DNA of 64,000 nt, taken from Bosea sp. BIWAKO-01 (GTDB lineage: Bacteria; Pseudomonadota; Alphaproteobacteria; Rhizobiales; Beijerinckiaceae). The position numbers and the translations under genes were made by a program. The notes below the pieces were generated by a model that worked only from the letters and a program-made list of their open reading frames with translations, was not told the origin of the DNA and did no database searches. This document shows, piece by piece, positions 37,858-45,879 of the stretch; positions within the stretch are counted from its first letter, which is position 1, and every line of letters starts with the position of its first letter. The stretch is from assembly GCF_001748145.1 (NCBI RefSeq), contig NZ_BCQA01000001.1, forward strand, positions 2,105,501 through 2,169,500, written 5' to 3'.

Positions 37858-39174
37858 TCAGTTCGCGATCTTCAAGGCCTTGCGCGCGACGGCCGCGCTG
37901 TCGTCCCGGCGCACCTTGGCTGCCTCCATGTCGAGGCTGACCATGAAGTCGGAAATGCGGGGCGCGATTTCGGCGCGGAAGCGCGAACCGTTGAAGACGC
38001 CGTAATGGCCGACGCCCTTCTGGAGGTAATGCACGCGCTTGTCGGCCGGGATATTGGCGCAGAGATCATGGGCGGCCTGGGTCTGGCCGACACCCGAGAT
38101 ATCGTCGTTCTCGCCCTCGACCGTCATCAGTGCAACGCGCCGAATGGCTTTCAGATCAACCGGCTTGTCGCGATGCATCATCGTGCCCTTGGGCAGGGCA
38201 TGCTGAACGAATACGGTATCGACCGTCTGGAGATAGAACTCCGCCGTCAGGTCCATGACCGCGAGATACTCGTCATAGAAATCGCGGTGCTTCTCGGCCG
38301 AATCGCCATCCCCGGCGATGAGGTGCTTGTACATCTCGTAATGGGCCGAGACATGCCGATCGATATTCATGGCCATGAAGCCGGACAGCTGCATGAAGCC
38401 GGGATAGACCTCCCGGAAGGCGCCCATATGCGGGAACGGCACCATGGTGAGGCAATTGCGGCGGAACCATTCGGTACCGCGCTCCATGGCAAGCTGGTTG
38501 ACCGCGGTCGGCGAGCGGCGGGTATCGATCGGACCGCCCATCAGGGTCATCGAGCGCGGCGCATTGGGATCATTCTCCGCTTCCATCCGCGCGATCGCGG
38601 CGATCACCGGAACCGCAGGCTGGCAGACGGCCATGACATGGGTGTCGGGGCCGAGCGTCTGGAGCATGCCGACGACGTAGTCGATATAATCGTCGAGATC
38701 GAAGCGACCGGCGGCGAGCGGCACCAGGCGGGCATCCGTCCAGTCGGTGATGTAGACCTCATGGCCAGGCAGGAACGCCTCGACCGTGCCGCGCAGCAGC
38801 GTGGCATAGTGGCCCGACATCGGGGCAACCAGCAGCACCTTGGGCTGCGGCTTGCGACGCCCGGCAATCTTGCGGTCGAAATAGACCAGCTTGCAGAAGG
38901 GCCGCTCCCAGACGACGCGTTCCTCGACCGCGACCTTGACGCCGCCAATCGTGGTCTCGTTCAGGTCGAAGGCGGGCTTGCCATAGCGGCGCGTCATCCG
39001 TTCGAACAGTTCACAGGACGCAGCGACCGTGCGGCCGAGCGGCGTGTAGGTCAGCGGATTGGCTGGGTTCTTGAACGCCAGCTGCAGCGCATCCGACATG
39101 CCACGAACGGGCGCGACCATCGTATGAACCGCTTCGTAGGCGTGATAAGCGAACGACATGGCAGCTCCATACAT
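37858..39174 (-). CDS. phaZ: Intracellular polyhydroxyalkanoate (PHB) depolymerase
   Basis: Degrades stored PHB granules to hydroxybutyrate units. The 438-residue protein opens with the N-terminal family sequence YGAAMSFAYHAYEAVHTMVA and carries the lipase-box-like VCQPAVP with Cys184, the nucleophile expected for PhaZ1-type intracellular depolymerases (Cys rather than Ser). GENDDISGVGQTQAAHDLC and VGHYGVFNGSRF supply the Asp and His regions. I chose ATG 39174; ATG 39159 is possible. It diverges from regB; a 17-base palindrome with a TGCACTGCA core sits between them. Confidence 0.94.
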   Translation of the reverse strand: MYGAAMSFAYHAYEAVHTMVAPVRGMSDALQLAFKNPANPLTYTPLGRTVAASCELFERMTRRYGKPAFDLNETTIGGVKVAVEERVVWERPFCKLVYFDRKIAGRRKPQPKVLLVAPMSGHYATLLRGTVEAFLPGHEVYITDWTDARLVPLAAGRFDLDDYIDYVVGMLQTLGPDTHVMAVCQPAVPVIAAIARMEAENDPNAPRSMTLMGGPIDTRRSPTAVNQLAMERGTEWFRRNCLTMVPFPHMGAFREVYPGFMQLSGFMAMNIDRHVSAHYEMYKHLIAGDGDSAEKHRDFYDEYLAVMDLTAEFYLQTVDTVFVQHALPKGTMMHRDKPVDLKAIRRVALMTVEGENDDISGVGQTQAAHDLCANIPADKRVHYLQKGVGHYGVFNGSRFRAEIAPRISDFMVSLDMEAAKVRRDDSAAVARKALKIAN

Positions 39175-39303
39175 GAAGCGACGTCCCCCGGGTGCCGGAT
39201 GCACCTGATGATGCGCCGCAACAAACAGCGCAGCCTAGATTGTTTCTGCTCTCATTCAATCCGGCAAAAGGCTAAGATTTTCCTTCAATGCCAAAATGCC
39301 ACA

Positions 39304-39320
39304 GTTTTGCACTGCAAAAC
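39304..39320. promoter_or_regulatory. Palindrome with TGCACTGCA core (PhaR-like site)
   Basis: GTTTTGCA (39304-39311), C, TGCAAAAC (39313-39320) is a perfect 8-1-8 palindrome 130 bases before phaZ and 30 bases before regB. Its core fits the TGC-rich palindromes reported for PhaR, the PHB-sensing repressor. Binding is inferred. Confidence 0.5.
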
Positions 39321-39349
39321 CCCGGTCCGCCATCGGATGCATGGGCGTC

Positions 39350-40720
39350 ATGACGGTCCCTGATGCCGATCTCCCGCCGCTGGCGCGATCCAGCCGTCAT
39401 TTGCGCCTCGACACCCTCGTGCGGTTGCGCTGGCTTGCTATCGCCGGCCAGAGTCTCGCTGTCGCCGGCGTGCATTTTGGCCTCGGCTTCACCCTGCCGT
39501 TCGGCTGGTGTTTCCTCGCCATCGCAATTTCCGCCTGGCTGAACATTGCGCTGCGCATTCGCTTTCCGCTCAGCCACAGACTGCGCGAGGATGCAGCGAC
39601 CGCGCTGTTAGCCTTCGACATCATCCAGCTCGCAGCCCTGCTCTACCTGACCGGCGGCCTGCAAAATCCCTTCGCAATTCTGTTCCTGGCGCCGGTGATG
39701 ATTTCGGCGACCGCCTTGCCGCCGCAGCGCACCATGCTGCTCGGGCTTCTCGCCGTCGTGCTGGCGAGCGTGCTGAATTTCACGCATCTGCCCCTGCCCT
39801 GGGCCGGGCCCAACCGGCCGGTCCTGCCGCCATTCTATCAGGCCGGGAACTGGATCGCGCTCGTGCTCGGGCTCGGCTTCACCGGCATTTATGCTTGGCG
39901 CGTCGCCAAGGAAGCGCGCGATCTTTCGGAGGCTCTCGCGGCAACGGAGTTGGTCCTGGCTCGCGAACAGCACCTTTCGCAGCTCGACGGCCTCGCCGCA
40001 GCAGCGGCTCATGAACTCGGTACGCCGCTCGCCACGATAGCCCTGGTGGCACGAGAATTGTCGCGGCTGGCTCCGCCGGAAGGCGAGATGGCAGAGGATA
40101 TCACGCTGCTGCGCGAGCAGGTCGAGCGCTGCCGCGGCATCCTCGGCAAGCTCACCTCGCTTCAGGACGACGATGCCGGCCCGCTCGACCAACTCTCGCT
40201 GCGCCTGCTGATAGAAGAGACGGCCGGCCCGCAGCGGCCCTTCGGCGTGCCGTTCCGCATCGAGATGATCGGAGACAAGCCGGAACCTGTCTGCCGGCGC
40301 AACCCGGGCATGATCTACGGCCTCGGCAATATCGTCGACAATGCCGTCGACTTCGCCCGTTCCGAAGTGGCGATCATCGCACAATGGACCGATATGCATG
40401 TCATGCTGACCATCGCCGATGATGGCCCGGGGTTCCCTCCCGACGTCCTGATGCGCGCCGGCGAGCCCTATCTCTCGCGCGCAGCGGCAGAAAGTCGCGC
40501 CGGCGGCGGTTTGGGCCTGGGACTTTTCATTGCAAAAACGCTGCTGGAACGCGGCGGTGCGGCGCTCGAATTTTCGAATCTGCCATCCCCGGCGAGCGGC
40601 GCGTCCGTCCGCATGGTCTGGCCGAGGGCGGTGTTCGAGGCCGACGCAAAACCTTCCGGGTCTTCAAAACGGGAGGAAATGCCACTACCTGAGGGCGACG
40701 GCCCCTTCTCGCCGTCCTGA
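39350..40720 (+). CDS. actS: Redox sensor histidine kinase RegB/ActS
   Basis: Global redox sensor of 456 residues with about six membrane helices. It keeps both known sensing features of RegB: the quinone-site heptapeptide GGLQNPF (102-108) and the redox-active Cys261 in VERCRGILGKLT. The H box is AAAAHELGTPLATIALVARE with His221, and the ATPase domain has NIVDNAVDFA, DDGPGFP and GGGLGLGLFIAKTL. It phosphorylates the regulator encoded 62 bases downstream. The exact start is uncertain: ATGs at 39341 and 39350 are equally plausible, and the one at 39296 would place a palindrome inside the gene. Confidence 0.94.
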   Translation: MTVPDADLPPLARSSRHLRLDTLVRLRWLAIAGQSLAVAGVHFGLGFTLPFGWCFLAIAISAWLNIALRIRFPLSHRLREDAATALLAFDIIQLAALLYLTGGLQNPFAILFLAPVMISATALPPQRTMLLGLLAVVLASVLNFTHLPLPWAGPNRPVLPPFYQAGNWIALVLGLGFTGIYAWRVAKEARDLSEALAATELVLAREQHLSQLDGLAAAAAHELGTPLATIALVARELSRLAPPEGEMAEDITLLREQVERCRGILGKLTSLQDDDAGPLDQLSLRLLIEETAGPQRPFGVPFRIEMIGDKPEPVCRRNPGMIYGLGNIVDNAVDFARSEVAIIAQWTDMHVMLTIADDGPGFPPDVLMRAGEPYLSRAAAESRAGGGLGLGLFIAKTLLERGGAALEFSNLPSPASGASVRMVWPRAVFEADAKPSGSSKREEMPLPEGDGPFSPS

Positions 40721-40782
40721 TGCGCGAAGCCCATGATCGCGTTACAATTCCGCCGGCCCGAACCGGTGGCAGGAGAGTTGAG

Positions 40783-41337
40783 ATGCAACAGGCGCTGAAC
40801 GACGCCGCCCAATCGGACATGACCCTGCTGCTCGTCGATGACGACAAGCCGTTCCTGACCCGACTCGCGCGGGCCATGGAAGGGCGGGGTTACTCCGTAC
40901 GCATCGCCGAAAGTGTCTCGGCTGGTCTTGCTGCTGTCGAGGAAGAGGCCCCGGCCTTTGCCGTCATCGATCTGCGCCTTGCCGATGGCAACGGGCTCGA
41001 TGTCATCGCCCGCCTGAAGGAGCGCCGCCCCGACGCGCGCGGCATCGTGCTGACCGGCTACGGCAACATCGCGACCGCCGTCAGTGCCGTGAAACTCGGT
41101 GCCTTCGATTTCCTGGCAAAACCCGCTGACGCCGACGAAATCCATTCGGCCCTGGCAGCTGCGCGCGATTCGCGGCCGATGCCGCCGGAAAACCCGATGT
41201 CGGCCGATCGGGTCCGCTGGGAACATATCCAACGTGTCTATGAGTTGTGCAGCCGCAATGTCTCGGAGACGGCGCGGCGGCTCGGCATGCACCGGCGCAC
41301 GCTGCAGCGCATCCTGGCAAAGCGCGCCCCGCGCTAA
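40783..41337 (+). CDS. actR: Redox response regulator RegA/ActR
   Basis: A 184-residue response regulator that activates or represses energy-metabolism genes (carbon and nitrogen fixation, respiration, acid tolerance) under RegB/ActS control. The receiver has the acidic VDDDKP pocket and phospho-acceptor Asp63 in VIDLRLADGNGLDV, the same number as in Rhodobacter RegA. The C-terminal Fis-type helix-turn-helix NVSETARRLGMHRRTLQRIL then AKRAPR is almost invariant in the family. AGGAGA lies before the ATG at 40783, which settles the start. A strong hairpin follows the stop. Confidence 0.96.
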   Translation: MQQALNDAAQSDMTLLLVDDDKPFLTRLARAMEGRGYSVRIAESVSAGLAAVEEEAPAFAVIDLRLADGNGLDVIARLKERRPDARGIVLTGYGNIATAVSAVKLGAFDFLAKPADADEIHSALAAARDSRPMPPENPMSADRVRWEHIQRVYELCSRNVSETARRLGMHRRTLQRILAKRAPR

Positions 41338-41396
41338 AGCATCGGCCCGACAAGTGGACCGCGGCTTTCGGGAACGCCGATGCAAGCGCTGAAGGT

Positions 41397-41432
41397 TAGA
41401 TCATTGGAGCGGATATTCGCTCCAATGATCTA
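41397..41432. terminator. Perfect 15-base hairpin between actR and mmcB
   Basis: TAGATCATTGGAGCG (41397-41411) pairs perfectly with CGCTCCAATGATCTA (41418-41432) around a six-base loop. It lies between convergent genes; the TAG stop of the mmcB-type gene is the last three bases of the right arm. There is no T run on either side, so it may be a processing or REP-like element rather than an intrinsic terminator. Confidence 0.55.
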
Positions 41433-41891
41433 GAGCGGCGGGTCCTCGATCAAGGCAAGGCGCTGGGCAGACAGCCTGGCGAAGGCGATCGTGAGCGCCT
41501 TGCGTCGCGCAGCCACGAGCGGATGTCGCGGCGCATCGCGCAGGAGTTCGCCGCCATAGCTATCGGCGATGATCAGCCCGACATCGTCCGGCAGGATTTC
41601 GCGCGGGAATTCCGGCGCGACCGCGAAGAGAAAACCATCGCAATAGTCGCGATAATCCGGCCACTTGCCATCGACGCGATAGTCCTCGATGCCCGACTTG
41701 ACCTCGATGACCAGGAGTTCGCCGGTCGGCGACAAGGCGACGATATCGCCCCGTCTGCCATTGGCGAAGGTCATTTCCTTGACGATGGCATAGCCGCGCT
41801 CACGCAAATGCCTGGCCGCACCGCGGCAGACGGCACGGGTGATGTCGGGACGAGCAGGCGGCGGGTTCAGCACGGAATCGATAGGCGACAT
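41430..41891 (-). CDS. mmcB: MmcB-family DNA repair protein
   Basis: A 153-residue putative nuclease of the MmcB family, named from Caulobacter where it is SOS-related and affects mitomycin C resistance. The PD-(D/E)XK-like core is visible: RRGDIVALSPTGELLVIEVK with Asp, Glu and Lys, then DGKWPDYRDYCDGFLFAV. It diverges from the WecA-like gene (82-base gap). I see no clear LexA box in the short upstream region. Family call firm, catalytic activity inferred. Confidence 0.88.
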   Translation of the reverse strand: MSPIDSVLNPPPARPDITRAVCRGAARHLRERGYAIVKEMTFANGRRGDIVALSPTGELLVIEVKSGIEDYRVDGKWPDYRDYCDGFLFAVAPEFPREILPDDVGLIIADSYGGELLRDAPRHPLVAARRKALTIAFARLSAQRLALIEDPPL

Positions 41892-41973
41892 ACGATATGT
41901 TCACTATCTGTGCGCCTCGACGCAAGTCGAAGACTGTTGCAGGCCTGCGCCGTCCCGCTATGGTCCCGGCGCT

Positions 41974-42996
41974 TTGAACTCCCATCTTGCCCCCCTTCTG
42001 ATCATCATCCCGGCGGCCGCCGCTTCGGCGTCGCTCTGCGTGCTGTTGCGGCCGCTGCTGATTCGCTATGCACTGGCGCGGCCGAATGCCCGCTCCAGCC
42101 ATACGCAGCCGACGCCACAGGGCGGCGGCATCGCGGTTCTCGCCGGGGCCTTTCTCACGTTGATCCTGGCTCTGCTGCTCCTGCCCTTTCCCACAGCGGA
42201 GCGCGCCGATCTGGTCTGGGTCATGGCAGCAGCAACAGCACTGGCGGCCGTCGGCGCCTGGGACGACATTCGCCCGCTTCCGGCCGCAACCCGCCTCGTC
42301 CTGCAGGCGCTTTGCGTCGGGATCGTGCTGTTCTGCGCCGCACCCGAGTTCAGGCTGTTCCCGGAATTGATGCCGCTCGCGCTTGAGCGTGGTCTCGCGC
42401 TCATCGCCGGGCTCTGGTTCGTCAATCTCACCAACTTCATGGACGGTATCGACTGGATCACCGTGGCCGGCATCGCACCGCTGGCCGGTGCTCTTGCCCT
42501 GGCCGGCGCCAGCGGGGCGCTCGATCCCGCCAGCGGCCTGCTCGCCGCCGCATTGTTCGGCGGGCTCATCGGCTTCGCGCCGTTCAACAAGCCGGTGGCT
42601 CGGCTCTTTCTCGGCGATGTCGGCTCGCTGCCGCTCGGATTGCTCAGCGCCTATCTGCTTTACCGACTGGCAGGAACCGGCGCACTGACGGCCGCCCTGA
42701 TCCTTCCGCTCTATCATGTCGCGGATTCGACGATCACATTGTTCAGGCGGCTGGCGCGCGGCGAGAAGGTGTGGGAGGCCCATCGCAGCCATTTCTACCA
42801 GCAGGCCACCGTCAACGGGTTCAGCGTTCGTGAGATCGTGACGCAGGTCGCGCTGCTCAACCTTGCCCTGATCGCGCTCGCGGGGTTCAGCATCGCCTCT
42901 CGAGCGTTTTGGCACCAGCTCGTCTGTCTTGGCCTTGCAGCGGTGCTGACCGGGCTGCTGCTGTGGCACTTCGCCCGCAAGCGGGTCCGGCCGTGA
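41974..42996 (+). CDS. WecA/WbpL-like polyprenyl-phosphate glycosyl-1-phosphate transferase
   Basis: An integral membrane enzyme of 340 residues with 10-11 helices that transfers a sugar-1-phosphate from UDP-sugar to undecaprenyl phosphate, starting a lipid-linked polysaccharide. Family landmarks are SSHTQPTPQGGGIA, WDDIRPLPAATRL, the catalytic NLTNFMDGIDWI, LFLGDVGSLPLG and HRSHFYQQA near the C-terminus. Upstream in-frame ATGs fall inside mmcB, so I take the TTG at 41974 as start, with low certainty. Its stop overlaps the next gene as GTGA. WbpL-type enzymes, which use UDP-FucNAc or UDP-GlcNAc, are the nearest match. Confidence 0.9.
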   Translation: MNSHLAPLLIIIPAAAASASLCVLLRPLLIRYALARPNARSSHTQPTPQGGGIAVLAGAFLTLILALLLLPFPTAERADLVWVMAAATALAAVGAWDDIRPLPAATRLVLQALCVGIVLFCAAPEFRLFPELMPLALERGLALIAGLWFVNLTNFMDGIDWITVAGIAPLAGALALAGASGALDPASGLLAAALFGGLIGFAPFNKPVARLFLGDVGSLPLGLLSAYLLYRLAGTGALTAALILPLYHVADSTITLFRRLARGEKVWEAHRSHFYQQATVNGFSVREIVTQVALLNLALIALAGFSIASRAFWHQLVCLGLAAVLTGLLLWHFARKRVRP

Positions 42997-43916
42997 GCGA
43001 GCGCGTTCTCGTTACCGGAGCGAGCGGCTTCATCGGCCCGCATGTCGTCGCTGGCCTTCGCGCGAGGGGATACAGCATCCGGGTAGCCCAGCGGCGCGAA
43101 GGCCCCGCGGACGAGGGCATTGAACGCGTGATGATCGGCGACCTCTCCGGGCCAGTGGATTGGCGCCGAGCTGTCGCCGGCATCCGCCATGTCGTCCATC
43201 TCGCAGGCCTCGCCCATGCGGGGCCGGGTCTCGACGAATCGCTCTACCGGCGCATCAACACCGAGGCGACACTCGCATTGGCGCAGGCTGCTCGGCAGGC
43301 AGGCGCAGCGCGTTTCATCTACGTCTCCTCCATCAAGGCTCTTACGGGGGCCTTTAACGGCCATTTTCGCGAGAGCGACCCGCCAGCGCCGGACGATGCC
43401 TATGGCCGTTCCAAGCTGGCGGCAGAGCAGGGGCTCGCGGCGCTCGATCTCGACTGGATCTCGTTACGGCCGGTTCTGGTCTATGGGCCCGGCGTCAAAG
43501 CGAATATGGCATCCCTCCTGAAGCTGGCGCGTTTGCCGATACCCTTGCCCCTCGGCGGTCTCGATGTTCCGCGCTCCCTGCTTGCGATCGAGAACCTTGT
43601 CGACGCGATCCTCTTCGCCCTGACATCCGCTTGCCCGGCGCGGCGTAGCTATACGGTTGCCGACCCCGAGCCGGTCAGCGTGGCGGAGATGATCGCGGCT
43701 ATGCGCTCCGGCCTCGGGCGCAGACCGGGCCTCCTTCCCATTCCAGCAGCCCTGCTGAAGCAGGCGGCGCGGCTGGCCGGGAAGGAACAGGCCTTCGCCA
43801 AGCTCAGCGGCGGGCTCGTCGCGCGCCCCGAGGGGCTGATCAGGGCCGGTTGGCGGCCACCGGCAGCGACGCTTCCGGCACTGGCGCAGCTGGCTGCGGC
43901 TGCTGACGCAGTTTGA
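42993..43916 (+). CDS. NAD-dependent epimerase/dehydratase (extended SDR)
   Basis: A 307-residue short-chain dehydrogenase/reductase acting on nucleotide sugars. The NAD-binding LVTGASGFIG is at residues 6-15, HLAGLAH follows, the catalytic Ser/Tyr/Lys lie in VSSIKAL and AYGRSKLAAEQ, and RPVLVYGPG closes the core. In O-antigen loci the gene after a WbpL-type transferase is commonly a UDP-4-keto-6-deoxy-HexNAc reductase (WbpV-like), which would make UDP-FucNAc or QuiNAc from the product of the CapD-type enzyme next door. Start is GTG 42993, coupled to the previous stop. The 3' end overlaps the convergent gene by 77 bases. Confidence 0.91.
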   Translation: MSERVLVTGASGFIGPHVVAGLRARGYSIRVAQRREGPADEGIERVMIGDLSGPVDWRRAVAGIRHVVHLAGLAHAGPGLDESLYRRINTEATLALAQAARQAGAARFIYVSSIKALTGAFNGHFRESDPPAPDDAYGRSKLAAEQGLAALDLDWISLRPVLVYGPGVKANMASLLKLARLPIPLPLGGLDVPRSLLAIENLVDAILFALTSACPARRSYTVADPEPVSVAEMIAAMRSGLGRRPGLLPIPAALLKQAARLAGKEQAFAKLSGGLVARPEGLIRAGWRPPAATLPALAQLAAAADAV

Positions 43917-45804
43917 AATCCGGAATCGCCTCCTCCAGCACCGCTTCGGCCGCAAGGCGATCCTCAGCCTTGATGGCGGCATCCAGCCGCGAGAGCCAGC
44001 CCTGCATGCGGGCGCGCCCCGCGAAGCTCAGTTTTGCCGCCATCACGCCGTCGAGCCCCGTCTCGGCCATCGGTTCGTCATGCGCGAAGAGAATCTCGTT
44101 CAGACGCTCGCCGGGGCGGACGCCGGTGATCGCGATTTCGATATCGACGCCCGGCTCATAGCCCGCGAGGCGAATCATGCGCTCGGCCAGATCCATGATC
44201 CTGACCGGCTGGCCCATCTTGAGCACATAGACGGCCGCGCGCTCGGTCTCGGGCCCTGCGGCGCGGGCATGCGACGCGGCGGTCAGCACGAGATCGCAGG
44301 CTTCACGGATCGTCATGAAGTAGCGGATCATCTCCGGGCTGGTCACGGTCAGCGGACCGCCGCGCTTGATCTGAGCCTTGAACTTCGGGACCACCGAACC
44401 GACCGAGCCCAGCACATTGCCGAAGCGCACGGCAACGAGGCGCATGCCGGAGGCTGCTGCGACGAACTCGGCATCGCGCGACTGGGCATACATCTCGGCG
44501 AAACGCTTGGTCGCTCCCAGCATCGAGACGGGCTCGATCGCCTTGTCGGTCGAGATCATCACGAAGATCTTGGAATCCGCCGCGATCGCGGCATCAATGA
44601 CATGCATCGAGCCGAAGACATTGGTCTTGATACCCTCGGCCCAGTCAGCCTCGAGATAGGGCACATGTTTCAGCGCCGCGGCGTGGATAACGATATCAGG
44701 CGCAAATGCGGTGAAGAGCGGCGTGATCCGGGCGCGGTCGCGCACATCGGCAAGCGCTCCCGAGATCTTCGTCTCCAGCCGATGAGCTGCCAGTTCCTCG
44801 GTGATCTGGAACAACGCCGGCTCCGAGCTCTCGACGACGAGGAGCTCCGAAGCACCGAAGGCCGCGCAGCGCAGGCAGATCTCCGAGCCGATCGAGCCGC
44901 CGCCACCGGTGACGATGACGCGCTTGCCCTTCAGGAAGGAGCCCAGGCGATCGCGATCGATCTTGACCGAAGGGCGAACGAGCAGGTCCTCGATTTCGAG
45001 CGGCGCGAGCTCGGTCTCCCCACCGCCTTCGGCGAAGGAATCGAGCCGCGAGATCGGCAGGGCGAGCCTGCGCGTCCGGGCGAGCCATTTGTCCGGCTCG
45101 GCTTCCGGTGCCAGGGCGCTCGAAGTGGCGACGATACGACGGAATGGCTCACCGCGCTCGGCTGCTTCGCCAGCGACCGTCTCGATCTGAGACAGCAGAC
45201 CCAGCACGGGAACCCCGCGGATCGACTGGCCGAGATCGTCGGCGCGCGGTGACAGAATGCCAGCAGGCTTCAATTTGCGCATGGTCCCGGCTTCCATGGC
45301 GCGAATGACCATCTCGACCTCGACGCCACGCCCCAGCAGCAGGGCAGGCAGCGCCGCGTCGCGCACGGCATGCTGCTTGGAACGGGAATATTTGAGGTAG
45401 CGATAGGCTAGGCGCGGACCACCGAGCAGCGCGTTCTGCACAAGCCAATAGAGAGCGATGGTGATCTTGCCGAAATAGAAGGCGCCGTAGAGGCTTGGCG
45501 ATAGCAGGAGATAGTCAATCACCAGCAGCGACAGCGACAGGACGGTGACCGCCTTGACGATGTTCGAGAGGTCTGGAAGCGAGGCGAAGCGCCATTTCGA
45601 GCGATACAGCGAGAAAAACCAGTAGACCGCACCGGCATAGACGACGAAAAATGGCAGGAAGCTCGGCAGATAGCGCAGATGCTCATCGAGCTGCGAGCCC
45701 TCGAAGCGCACCACGAAAACAGAGACGATCGCCAGCGCCGTGACCAGAAGGTCATGGGCGACGACGGCGAGCTTCTTGATATTCTGCTTGATGATTGGGG
45801 CCAT
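43840..45804 (-). CDS. CapD/WbpM-like membrane nucleotide-sugar 4,6-dehydratase
   Basis: A 654-residue polysaccharide biosynthesis protein. The N-terminal half has four membrane helices (ALAIVSVFVVRFEG to LVQNALLGG) and a CoA-binding-like Rossmann domain; the catalytic SDR domain begins at VTGGGGSIGSEICLR near residue 300 and includes HAAALKHVPYLE, ISTDKAIEPVSMLGATKRFA and VRPGERLNE. WbpM relatives make UDP-4-keto-6-deoxy-GlcNAc. In WbpM the Tyr of the catalytic triad is Met; here the aligned position appears to be Leu (SMLGATK). Together with the SDR and WecA-like genes it forms a surface-sugar cluster. It is 75 bases after tetR on the same strand. Confidence 0.92.
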   Translation of the reverse strand: MAPIIKQNIKKLAVVAHDLLVTALAIVSVFVVRFEGSQLDEHLRYLPSFLPFFVVYAGAVYWFFSLYRSKWRFASLPDLSNIVKAVTVLSLSLLVIDYLLLSPSLYGAFYFGKITIALYWLVQNALLGGPRLAYRYLKYSRSKQHAVRDAALPALLLGRGVEVEMVIRAMEAGTMRKLKPAGILSPRADDLGQSIRGVPVLGLLSQIETVAGEAAERGEPFRRIVATSSALAPEAEPDKWLARTRRLALPISRLDSFAEGGGETELAPLEIEDLLVRPSVKIDRDRLGSFLKGKRVIVTGGGGSIGSEICLRCAAFGASELLVVESSEPALFQITEELAAHRLETKISGALADVRDRARITPLFTAFAPDIVIHAAALKHVPYLEADWAEGIKTNVFGSMHVIDAAIAADSKIFVMISTDKAIEPVSMLGATKRFAEMYAQSRDAEFVAAASGMRLVAVRFGNVLGSVGSVVPKFKAQIKRGGPLTVTSPEMIRYFMTIREACDLVLTAASHARAAGPETERAAVYVLKMGQPVRIMDLAERMIRLAGYEPGVDIEIAITGVRPGERLNEILFAHDEPMAETGLDGVMAAKLSFAGRARMQGWLSRLDAAIKAEDRLAAEAVLEEAIPDFKLRQQPQPAAPVPEASLPVAANRP

Positions 45805-45879
45805 GGCCGGCGGGGTATCCCGCTCCCGTGCTGCCTTGTCAACGCGAAGCGGCTGGTAAGGAGCGCGCTGCGTGCCGAA

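Noticed and set aside
37033..39363. Open frame of 776 codons on the plus strand
   Set aside because: It covers phaZ and the SprT-like gene in antisense. Both minus-strand genes have clear catalytic motifs; GC-rich third positions explain the long shadow.
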